Of a stretch of DNA of 6,307 nucleotides, positions 1 through 6,203 are shown piece after piece. The notes beneath the pieces were generated by a model. It was not told the origin of the DNA. It did no database searches and saw nothing but the letters and a program-made list of their open reading frames with translations. Position numbers and translations under genes: made by a program. Each line of letters begins with the position of its first letter. Within the stretch, counting starts at the first letter, position 1. This stretch comes from Nitrososphaera sp. UBA217 (GTDB lineage: Archaea > Thermoproteota > Nitrososphaeria > Nitrososphaerales > Nitrososphaeraceae): contig DAOL01000036.1 of NCBI GenBank assembly GCA_002501845.1, forward strand, positions 1,526 through 7,832. Reading direction: 5' to 3'.

Positions 1-189
1 AAAGCGCAGCAGCTGCGGCTGATACAGCTCCCGACAGATTCTGAAAGAAACATCCTTACCGGATTTGGCAGAATTCGCGACGTCATTGAAGCGTCCGACG
101 GATCGCTCTATGTTGCCACAAGCAACAGGGACGGCAGAGCCCTGCCTGAGCAGGGCGATGACAAGATTTTAAGGATCACCCAACCATAG
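1..189 (+). CDS. C-terminal end of a PQQ-dependent sugar dehydrogenase-like protein (partial, 5' end outside window)
   Basis: Frame 1 is open from the left edge to a TAG at 187-189 and gives the last 62 residues of a protein. The segment GRIRDVIEASDGSLYVATSN, followed by RDGR and a final DDKILRI, matches the closing blade of the glucose/sorbosone dehydrogenase family (soluble aldose dehydrogenase type, six-bladed beta-propeller using PQQ). Members typically end with GR(I/L)RDV, DG.LYV.TSN.DGR and D(D/K)(K/R)I.R(I/V). Most are exported and oxidise sugars or similar alcohols outside the cytoplasm. The N-terminus, signal peptide and PQQ/calcium ligands lie outside the window, so substrate and location cannot be judged. 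The gene ends 13 bases before the preferred start of the HMG-CoA reductase gene, so the two could be co-transcribed, although no functional link is evident. Family assignment is fairly secure; enzymatic activity is not shown. Confidence 0.8.
   Translation, partial: KAQQLRLIQLPTDSERNILTGFGRIRDVIEASDGSLYVATSNRDGRALPEQGDDKILRITQP
165..175 (+). promoter_or_regulatory. Possible TATA-like element upstream of the HMG-CoA reductase gene
   Basis: The A/T stretch GATTTTAAG lies inside the end of the upstream sugar dehydrogenase gene and is the only TATA-like block near the HMG-CoA reductase start. Its centre, about base 169, would place a transcript start near 195-199, giving a very short leader before the ATG at 203. 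Such spacing is usual for archaeal promoters, but the match to a TTTAWATA-type box is only partial. Read-through from the upstream gene is equally possible. Confidence 0.25.
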
Positions 190-202
190 CAGCGTGGCGG
201 CA

Positions 203-1318
203 ATGGGCAAAAAGTTCCATGAAATGGGCAGGGATGAGCGTCTTGACTATGTAAGAAAGATCACTGGAATATCCGACATTGAAGCGATGCTCAGGCCGCT
301 TGCTTTTGACGAAGCAAATAGGATGGTAGAGAACGCGATCGGCATTATGTCTGTCCCGATGGGGATCGCTACCAATTTTGTAATCAACGGCAGAGAGTGC
401 ATTATCCCGATGGCTATAGAAGAGCCATCAGTCATCGCGGCCGCAAGCAAGGCTGCCAAGATCGCGAAAATAAATGGAGGGTTCACTGCTGAGGCTGGGG
501 ATTCTCTAATGATAGGTCAGGTTCAGGTTGTCGGGGCGAGTAAAGCTGCAATACAAAAAGTATTGAAGAGCAAGAAGCAGTTACTCGCTATTGCCAATGC
601 AAAGAGCAGATCTGTCGTTGCAATCGGCCTACAGGTCCGGCAGCTGCGCGACACCAGTCCAAACAAGATGGGCAGCATGCTGATCGTAGAACTCGTCGTC
701 GATACAAAAGATGCGATGGGCGCAAACGCAATAAACACAATGTGCGAGGCGATAGCGCCGAAGGTTGCAGAAATCACTGAAGCAGAGGTTGTGTTGAAAA
801 TATTGTCGAATTACGCTACGCGAAGGATTGTCAGGTGCAAGGCAGTATTTGACAAGGAGGAGCTCGGCGGAAGCGAAATCGTAAGGCGGATACTTTACGC
901 CTACGCGCTTGCGCATTCTGACGTGTACAGAGCGGTCACGCACAACAAGGGCGTGATGAACGGCATCGACGCGGTTGCCCTTGCAACAGGACAGGATTTC
1001 AGGGCTATTGAAGCCGGTGCTCATGCCTACGCTGCAAGGGACGGCAGGTATCGGTCATTAACAAGGTGGCGTAGGACAATGGAAGGCGATCTCGCGGGTG
1101 AAATTGAATTGCCATTGGCAGTCGGCGTTGTAGGAGGCGTGATAAGCACTCACCCGACTGCGAAACTTGCCCTCCAGATTTTAGGAGCAAAAAGCGCAAA
1201 AGAGCTGGCGATGGCAATGGCCGCGGCCGGCCTCGCGCAGAATTTAGCTGCAATCAGGGCGCTGTCTGCAGAAGGCATCCAGGCCGGCCACATGAGGCTG
1301 CACGGCAGGAAATTTTAG
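203..1318 (+). CDS. Hydroxymethylglutaryl-CoA reductase, class II (bacterial/degradative type), short C-terminus
   Basis: This enzyme reduces HMG-CoA to mevalonate in the cytoplasm, or runs the reverse reaction; in an archaeon the expected role is the committed step to isoprenoid lipids. Sequence similarity to class II HMG-CoA reductases such as Pseudomonas mevalonii MvaA is nearly end to end. Numbering from the ATG at 203, the catalytic set is present: E74 in EEPS, K249 in THNKG, D265 in ATGQD and H363 in GHM. The dinucleotide-binding DAMGAN is at 170-175, and VENAIG and ATNFVINGRE lie in the N-terminal part. The product is 371 residues against about 428 for P. mevalonii. It stops 8 residues after the catalytic His, so most of the C-terminal flap domain is absent. 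The start could also be the GTG at 194, adding three residues. ATG 203 is preferred for its codon and spacing; neither has a clear ribosome binding site. The family call is very secure; the physiological direction is inferred. Confidence 0.93.
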   Translation: MGKKFHEMGRDERLDYVRKITGISDIEAMLRPLAFDEANRMVENAIGIMSVPMGIATNFVINGRECIIPMAIEEPSVIAAASKAAKIAKINGGFTAEAGDSLMIGQVQVVGASKAAIQKVLKSKKQLLAIANAKSRSVVAIGLQVRQLRDTSPNKMGSMLIVELVVDTKDAMGANAINTMCEAIAPKVAEITEAEVVLKILSNYATRRIVRCKAVFDKEELGGSEIVRRILYAYALAHSDVYRAVTHNKGVMNGIDAVALATGQDFRAIEAGAHAYAARDGRYRSLTRWRRTMEGDLAGEIELPLAVGVVGGVISTHPTAKLALQILGAKSAKELAMAMAAAGLAQNLAAIRALSAEGIQAGHMRLHGRKF

Positions 1319-1362
1319 CAAGTAGATATATATTCTTTAGAACGCCTTGCTGATACCTACCA
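1319..1362 (+). promoter_or_regulatory. Promoter region of the his operon, TATA-like box at about 1325-1333
   Basis: This 44-base gap is the only real intergenic space in the window. It holds an A/T block, GATATATAT, preceded by the purine-rich AGCAAGTA, which could serve as a TFB recognition element. The box is centred near 1329, about 34 bases before the hisG ATG at 1363. With the usual archaeal TATA-to-start distance of about 26-30 bases, transcription would begin near 1354-1358, leaving a leader of only 5-9 bases. The lack of any Shine-Dalgarno-like sequence before hisG fits a nearly leaderless message. No attenuator, leader peptide or His-codon run fits in this space, and no clear operator palindrome is seen. 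Confidence 0.6.
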
Positions 1363-2340
1363 ATGCCTACGGTGAAATTTGCAGTCCCCAAGGGAAGCAT
1401 TGAGGATGTCACATTCAAGCTGCTGGAACAGGCGTGGCAGAACGTGAGCGGCCGGGGGCGCACATATAGAGTCAAGCTGGGTGACCCCGAGATCGATGTA
1501 AAGATCTTAAGGCCGCAGGAGATCCCCACCTACGTTCAGGAGGGATTCTACGACGTAGGCATCACCGGAAAAGACTGGATACTCGAGGCGAAGGCCGACG
1601 TTGAAGTCCTACTAGATCTTGAGATCGGTCGGGTCAAACAGGTGATTGCGGTGCCGTCAAGTTTCCCGTACAAGAATCTCGACGAGATGATTGCCGATTT
1701 TGCAAAGACAGGCAAGACGCTAAGGGTCTCATCTGAATACCTCACCACTACCTCGATGCACTTCAAGTTAAGCGCGGCCTACAAAAAAGCGTACGGCAGC
1801 GCGGATCCTATGATAATAACACCTTGGATGAGGGTGGGCGAAAACAAGAAGGTCGAGATATTTCTGTCTTTTGGCGCGACAGAGGCCAAGCCGCCGGAGG
1901 ACGTCGACGCGATTTTCGACATCACCGAGACTGGCACCACTCTTGCGCAGAACAACCTCAAAATAATCGAGACTGTGGCTGAATCAACCGCAGTATTGGT
2001 GGCGAACAAGAAATCCCTCAAGGATCCTGCAAAGCGCGAAAAAATAGCGGACATGATAGCGCTTTTGAGAGGTGTGGTCGAGGGGCGAAAAAAGCTCCAC
2101 ATATTTGTCAACGTCAAAAAGGAGAACCTTTCCAAATTGCTGAAAGAATTGCCGGCCCTCAAGAGGCCGACTGTTAGCCCGCTTTCCGAGGATGGGTGGT
2201 ACGGCGTGAACACGGTTATCGACAAGAACGAGTTTATCAAAATAGTGCCCAAGATGAGGAAGCTGGCGCAGGGCCTGGTGGTACTGGAGCCGAAGCAGAT
2301 ACTGCCTCTTGACGAGATAAACTTGGACGGCTATTCCTGA
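1363..2340 (+). CDS. hisG: ATP phosphoribosyltransferase, long form (HisG with C-terminal regulatory domain)
   Basis: HisG catalyses the first and committed step of histidine synthesis, joining ATP and PRPP to form phosphoribosyl-ATP. The 325-residue product begins with the typical VKFAVPKGSIED. It carries GFYDVGITGKDW at about 61-72 and the PRPP-binding loop FDITETGTTL at 185-194. A C-terminal domain (about 244-313, from LHIFVNV to VVLEPKQIL) resembles the ACT-like HisG_C domain that binds histidine for feedback inhibition. That makes it the long form, which works without HisZ. It is longer than the 299-residue E. coli enzyme, mainly because of about 20-25 extra residues around 138-163 before the conserved SFGATEAKPP. 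The ATG at 1363 is the natural start, since the family motif begins at residue 4. The gene heads the operon behind a TATA-like box, and its TGA overlaps the hisD ATG by one base. Confidence 0.96.
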   Translation: MPTVKFAVPKGSIEDVTFKLLEQAWQNVSGRGRTYRVKLGDPEIDVKILRPQEIPTYVQEGFYDVGITGKDWILEAKADVEVLLDLEIGRVKQVIAVPSSFPYKNLDEMIADFAKTGKTLRVSSEYLTTTSMHFKLSAAYKKAYGSADPMIITPWMRVGENKKVEIFLSFGATEAKPPEDVDAIFDITETGTTLAQNNLKIIETVAESTAVLVANKKSLKDPAKREKIADMIALLRGVVEGRKKLHIFVNVKKENLSKLLKELPALKRPTVSPLSEDGWYGVNTVIDKNEFIKIVPKMRKLAQGLVVLEPKQILPLDEINLDGYS

Positions 2341-3623
2341 TGAAGATAATCAAGGTGGCAGAGCCGGCTCCTGAAGCCGCAAGGCTCCGCAAGGCAAATG
2401 CGATTCAAGACTTACTTATGGAAGACACAAAGGCAATAATGAAAAGCGTCGCAGAGCACGGCGACTTGGCTGTTCTTGACTACACTGCAAAATTTGACGG
2501 AGTCAGGCTCAATTCGATAGTGGTGACCGAGCAGGAAATGAAACAAGCCTATAGCCAGGTCACGAAAGAGCAGGTCAGGATTGTCAGGGCAATGAAAGTG
2601 CAATTGGCAAAAAGCGAGATGGCAGTACTGAAGCGGCTGAAAGGGATCGCGATATCATCTAATGGAGTAAGGATAGATCGTATGATAAAACCGGTGGCAA
2701 GTGTCGGATGCTACATTCCCAGCGGCAGGGCACGCTACCCAAGCACTGCAGTAATGTGCGCGGTACCTGCCAAAGCCGCCGGAGTAAAGAGGATAGTGGC
2801 TATTTCCCCACCAAGAAAGGACGGCTCAATTGATCCATTAACACTGGTTGCTGCAGACATGTGCGGAGTCGACGAGTTTTACAAAGCAGGAGGCGCACAG
2901 GGAATAGCTGCTTTGACCTATGGCACTGAATCAGTCAAGCCGGTGAGCAAGATTGTTGGCCCCGGCGGCATGTTTGTGACCGCTGCAAAATTGATTGCCT
3001 CAAGTACCGTTTCTATCGACATGGTGGCCGGCCCGACCGAGTTGCTGGTATACGCTGACACAACTGCTGACCCGCGGCTTGTTGCAGTCGATCTGGTGTC
3101 CCAGGCAGAGCACAGCATTGATACAATTTGTGGTTTAGTAACGAATTCAGAAAAGCTGGCGTCACACGTGCAGCGGCAGATCCAATTGATGGTTGAAAAG
3201 ATTACTCGGTCTGACATTGTAAAATCTAGTCTGCAGAACAACGGCTTTGTGGCTATTTGCAAGAATGAAAGCGCGTGCGTCGAGTTCGTGAATGAGTTTG
3301 CGCCAGAGCACCTTGAGATAATGTGCAAGAATGCTAATGCTGTTGCAAAGAAAATAGAATCAGCCGGGCTCGTGCTAATAGGGCCGTATGCACCGTCGTC
3401 TGCAAGCGACTATTCGTTTGGCTCGAACCACGTACTGCCGACTCTCGGATTTGGCAAATCCCGAGCATCACTGTCGGTGCTGGACTTTATCAAAATTGTA
3501 AACAAGGTCAAGGTGAGTAAGGAAGGGCTTGCGAAAGTGGGTAAATCAATTAAGGAAATGGCGTCGGCTGAAGGGCTCTTGAATCACTATGAAGCAGTGA
3601 GGGCTAGGAAAAATGAAGAGTAG
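2340..3623 (+). CDS. hisD: Histidinol dehydrogenase
   Basis: HisD performs the last two NAD-dependent oxidations, L-histidinol to histidinal to L-histidine, with a bound zinc ion. The 427-residue protein is close to the usual size (E. coli 434). It shows the family signature around GCYIPSGRARYP (124-134), YKAGGAQGIAAL (181-192) and DMVAGPTELLV (227-237). Residues equivalent to the E. coli zinc ligands are present: Q255 and H258 in SQAEH, D357 in SDYSFG and H416 near the C-terminus in LNHYEAV. The catalytic pair is E323-H324 in APEHLE. Small departures from the consensus are GPGGMFV for GPGNIYV and SDYSFGSNHVLPT for GDYxxGPNHVLPT; neither removes a known ligand. The start ATG overlaps the hisG stop (TGATG), implying translational coupling. 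The reading frame runs 11 bases into hisC. Confidence 0.97.
   Translation: MKIIKVAEPAPEAARLRKANAIQDLLMEDTKAIMKSVAEHGDLAVLDYTAKFDGVRLNSIVVTEQEMKQAYSQVTKEQVRIVRAMKVQLAKSEMAVLKRLKGIAISSNGVRIDRMIKPVASVGCYIPSGRARYPSTAVMCAVPAKAAGVKRIVAISPPRKDGSIDPLTLVAADMCGVDEFYKAGGAQGIAALTYGTESVKPVSKIVGPGGMFVTAAKLIASSTVSIDMVAGPTELLVYADTTADPRLVAVDLVSQAEHSIDTICGLVTNSEKLASHVQRQIQLMVEKITRSDIVKSSLQNNGFVAICKNESACVEFVNEFAPEHLEIMCKNANAVAKKIESAGLVLIGPYAPSSASDYSFGSNHVLPTLGFGKSRASLSVLDFIKIVNKVKVSKEGLAKVGKSIKEMASAEGLLNHYEAVRARKNEE
3598..3603 (+). promoter_or_regulatory. hisC: Possible ribosome binding site for hisC
   Basis: The sequence TGAGGG lies 9 bases before the hisC ATG at 3613, inside the end of hisD. It is one of the few plausible Shine-Dalgarno matches in the window and supports ATG 3613 as the true start despite the 11-base overlap with hisD. 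Confidence 0.4.
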
Positions 3624-4677
3624 CCGACTTGACGACAACATCAAGAGGATCAACAGGCTTGGTCACTACTCCAAGCCAGAAAAAATACAAGGTGCTGTCA
3701 AGCTCGACTCGAACGAAAATTTTGCCCTTGAGCAAGATTTTGTCGCAGACGTCGCGGTTAAAGCAGCACGGCAGGTGGACCTGAGGGAATACCCGCTTGA
3801 CCAGCTGGACGAGCTCTATTCACGTCTTGCAAGATATGCGGGCGTTAGTGCAAGATGCTTGGCAGCAGGCAGCGGGTCTGACCAGATAATCGAGCTGTTG
3901 TTGTCGACGCTTCGCAGCAGGCGCGCGACTGTGTTTGCACCTACGTTCTCGTATTTCATCAACAGGTGCGAGCTCCACGGTATCAAGGTCGATCAGGTCC
4001 CACTTGAGCGAGACTTTACCCTCGACACGAAGGCGTTTGTAAAGAGCGCTAGAAAATCTGATCTTGTCTACATATGCTCTCCAAACAACCCGACCGGCAA
4101 CCAACTTGAAAGGCAGCAAGCGATCGACATTATCGATTCGTTGGAGGACAGGATCGTGCTGGTAGACGAGGCGTATGTTGATTTTGCTGATTACTCGCTA
4201 TCGGCCGATGCAGCGAAGCGCGACAATGTGATTGTGCTCCGCACGCTTTCAAAAGCGTTCGGGCTTGCCGGCGCAAGGGTTGGCTACATGGTGGCGAGTG
4301 AAAAGTTTGCGCGCACGTTCAGGTCCACCATCCAGTCACCTTACCCAATTAGCACGCTTTCCCTTGCGATCGCGTCTGGCGTTCTTGCGCGCGCAGATCA
4401 CGTCAGGCAGATAATAAAGGCGGTAAGGAGCGAAAGGGGCAGAGTTTTTGCTAGGATTGCCAAAATAGATGGCATCAAGAAATTCAGGTCAGACGCCAAC
4501 TTTCTCTTTATAGAAGCTGGTGGGAACTACCTGGCAATCTCTAGATCTCTAAGGAACCACGGGATAGTAGTCAAGTTGCTAGGCAACCTCGCCGGCCACA
4601 GAGGCTGCATGAGAATCACGATTGGCACGCGTGAAATGAACGACAAGTTTCTCCGGTGTATAGAAGGGGTACTGTAA
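3613..4677 (+). CDS. hisC: Histidinol-phosphate aminotransferase
   Basis: HisC transfers the amino group of glutamate to imidazole-acetol phosphate, giving histidinol phosphate, and uses pyridoxal phosphate. The 354-residue sequence is a class I/II fold-type I aminotransferase of normal HisC length. Visible features are KLDSNENF (30-37), REYPL (58-62), the cofactor-contacting AAGSGSDQIIELL (84-96) and SPNNPTGN (156-163). VDEAYVDF (184-191) holds the Asp-Tyr pair, and TLSKAFGLAG (211-220) holds the Schiff-base lysine K214. ARVGY and the substrate-carboxylate arginine in MRITIG (R334) complete the set. Family members also include aromatic and other aminotransferases, but the position between hisD and hisB makes HisC by far the best reading. 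The start overlaps hisD by 11 bases. The TAA shares its last base with the ATG of the following HAD gene. Confidence 0.95.
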   Translation: MKSSRLDDNIKRINRLGHYSKPEKIQGAVKLDSNENFALEQDFVADVAVKAARQVDLREYPLDQLDELYSRLARYAGVSARCLAAGSGSDQIIELLLSTLRSRRATVFAPTFSYFINRCELHGIKVDQVPLERDFTLDTKAFVKSARKSDLVYICSPNNPTGNQLERQQAIDIIDSLEDRIVLVDEAYVDFADYSLSADAAKRDNVIVLRTLSKAFGLAGARVGYMVASEKFARTFRSTIQSPYPISTLSLAIASGVLARADHVRQIIKAVRSERGRVFARIAKIDGIKKFRSDANFLFIEAGGNYLAISRSLRNHGIVVKLLGNLAGHRGCMRITIGTREMNDKFLRCIEGVL

Positions 4678-5606
4678 TGTTTGATTGCGCGCTATTTGAC
4701 GTTGACGGCGTGCTGATTGACGTCCGCAGATCCTACAATGCGACAATAAAAAAAACTGTAGAATACATGCTCAAGTCAATTACCAGCAGATCCTTTCGCA
4801 ATCTTGTCTCAGACCAGATCATACTAAAATTTCGCGCGAGTGGTGGCTTTAACAACGACACCGACACGACATATGCAATAACGCTTGCAATGCTTGCCAA
4901 CCCCGCAAGGAATCTTGTCGAAGGAAGAAAATTCCTGATGCAAGTCGCCGGGAATGCCGACGAAAGCGGCTACCTGTCAGTCGAAAAATACCTTGCCAAC
5001 CATGGAATTGAGAGGTGGAAAAAACTGCTTGTCTACCCGGCGCCGGTCGAGGACAGCATGCTTGCAAGGGTATTTGACGAGTTATTTTACGGACCAGAAT
5101 TATTCAAACAGCAAGACCACCTTGAACCGAAGTATTGGACAGGCGGAACGCCTTTTATCAAAAAAGACAGGCTTGCAGTTAGCACAAGGCCGATGAAAAA
5201 GTTGCATGATATGTTTGAAGGCAACCTTGCGATAGTATCTGGCCGAAGTAGGCTTGCTGCCGAGTATTCGCTCAAGCCGGTTATGAAATACTTTAACCTT
5301 GACGCTTGCGTATTTCTGGAAGACGAAAAGCGCGAGTACGCCAAGCCAAACCCGTACTCGATAATGCATGCCATGCGAGCGATGGATGCAAGAACTGCTG
5401 TTTATGTCGGTGACTCAACCGAGGATCTGCTGATGGCAAAACGAGCCGAGAAAGAGGCAGGCGTAAAAATAGCCTTCGTGGGCATCTACGGCAACAGCCC
5501 GAGACCAGCCAAGACAGCAGCACAGTTCAAGCAAGCAGGAGTTGAGGCGACGGCAAAAAGTGCCGACCAGTTACCGAACACCATAAATAAAGTACTAGCA
5601 GTTTAA
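4677..5606 (+). CDS. HAD-superfamily phosphatase in the his operon, candidate histidinol-phosphate phosphatase
   Basis: The 309-residue protein carries all HAD hydrolase motifs: motif I DVDGVL with nucleophile D8 and acid/base D10, motif II IVSGR with S188, motif III lysine K223 in AKPNP, and motif IV VYVGDSTED with D246 and D250. About 175 residues separate motifs I and II. This is a large, probably helical cap of subfamily I type with a distinctive GGFNND segment at 56-61. From memory, a similar DVDGVL...GGFNND pattern occurs in an uncharacterised HAD-IA family known from haloarchaea and cyanobacteria. The gene lies between hisC and hisB, overlaps hisC by one base and ends 3 bases before hisB. 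The only pathway enzyme of this class needed is histidinol-phosphate phosphatase, so that is the inferred role; the sequence alone does not show the substrate. An upstream GTG at 4656 would add seven residues inside hisC. ATG 4677 is preferred because it puts the nucleophile at residue 8 and forms a TAATG junction. Confidence 0.88.
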   Translation: MFDCALFDVDGVLIDVRRSYNATIKKTVEYMLKSITSRSFRNLVSDQIILKFRASGGFNNDTDTTYAITLAMLANPARNLVEGRKFLMQVAGNADESGYLSVEKYLANHGIERWKKLLVYPAPVEDSMLARVFDELFYGPELFKQQDHLEPKYWTGGTPFIKKDRLAVSTRPMKKLHDMFEGNLAIVSGRSRLAAEYSLKPVMKYFNLDACVFLEDEKREYAKPNPYSIMHAMRAMDARTAVYVGDSTEDLLMAKRAEKEAGVKIAFVGIYGNSPRPAKTAAQFKQAGVEATAKSADQLPNTINKVLAV

Positions 5607-5609
5607 CAA

Positions 5610-6203
5610 ATGTTGGTTTCTTCCAGAAGGGCGAAACTTGAGAGGATCACAAAAGAGACAGCAGTTACCGTTCAGGTTAACATTGACGGCACTGGCAAGA
5701 CCAACGTCAAGACCGGCCTCTCATTCATTGACCACCTAGTCACGTCGATTGGCAAACATGCAATGATAGACGTCACAGTCAATGGCAAATCAAATGACGG
5801 CATCGTACACCACCTGGCAGAAGATGTTGCAATTGCATTGGCGCAGACGATTGACAAGGCACTCGGCGACAGAACAAGAATTGCAAGGTTTGGCTACGCC
5901 TTAATTCCGATGGACGAAGCGCTGGCATACGTTTCGATAGATCTGGTGAAGCGCCAGTACCAGAGGATGGAGTTAAGGCTGACCCGCGACACCATCGAAG
6001 AGGTGCCGAGGGAAGACCTTGAGCACTTTGTAAGATCACTGGTGCAGAACCTGAACGCATGCACTCATGTGATCGTGCACTATGGCGACAATGACCACCA
6101 CAAGGTCGAAGCTGCGCTCAAGGCATTCGCAGTGGCGCTCCGCATGGCAATCAGCATGGACAGAAAGAGGAAGGGAGTGCCAAGCACAAAGGGGGCTATG
6201 TAG
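5610..6203 (+). CDS. hisB: Imidazoleglycerol-phosphate dehydratase (monofunctional HisB)
   Basis: HisB dehydrates imidazole glycerol phosphate to imidazole-acetol phosphate using bound manganese. The 197-residue product has the usual size of a stand-alone enzyme and no phosphatase domain. The order of motifs is standard: RITKETAV (12-19), DGTGKTNVKTGLSFIDH (26-42), a first HHxxE site HHLAED (67-72), ALGDR (84-88), RFGYALIPMDEALAY (93-107), LEHFVRSL (137-144), the second metal site NDHHKVEA (161-168) and the C-terminal VPSTKGAM. The first metal site differs from the common DDHHTVED, reading DGIVHHLAED, but both His, the Glu and the Asp remain. DLVKRQY replaces the common DLSGRPY. The start ATG lies 3 bases after the HAD gene without a visible ribosome binding site. 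The TAG overlaps the GTG of hisH. Confidence 0.96.
   Translation: MLVSSRRAKLERITKETAVTVQVNIDGTGKTNVKTGLSFIDHLVTSIGKHAMIDVTVNGKSNDGIVHHLAEDVAIALAQTIDKALGDRTRIARFGYALIPMDEALAYVSIDLVKRQYQRMELRLTRDTIEEVPREDLEHFVRSLVQNLNACTHVIVHYGDNDHHKVEAALKAFAVALRMAISMDRKRKGVPSTKGAM

Noticed and set aside
139..156. Perfect 7-bp GC-rich inverted repeat (GCCCTGC / GCAGGGC) with a 4-base loop, followed by TTTT at 167-170
   Set aside because: It lies inside the coding end of the sugar dehydrogenase, before its stop codon, and the T run is short and distant. It is not convincing as a terminator.
194..202. GTG at 194 as start of the HMG-CoA reductase
   Set aside because: It is possible but only adds three residues, and no ribosome binding site favours it over the ATG at 203.
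629..1024. 131-residue minus-strand open frame opposite the HMG-CoA reductase gene
   Set aside because: It is antisense to conserved catalytic motifs and shows no family resemblance.
203..1362. Frameshift as the cause of the short HMG-CoA reductase
   Set aside because: Similarity runs in one frame to the stop, and no continuing flap-domain sequence is found in the other frames before hisG.
1779..2252. 157-residue open frame on the minus strand opposite hisG
   Set aside because: No recognisable domain, no independent start signal, and it is fully antisense to a strongly conserved gene. Judged a composition-driven shadow, as are the other minus-strand frames.
4656..4676. GTG at 4656 as start of the HAD gene
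   Set aside because: It would add seven residues from inside the hisC end. The ATG at 4677 gives the normal short N-terminus before DVDGV and a TAATG junction.
4954..5196. 80-residue + strand open frame inside the HAD gene
   Set aside because: It is in another frame of a gene whose own frame carries all HAD motifs; there is no sign of a programmed frameshift.
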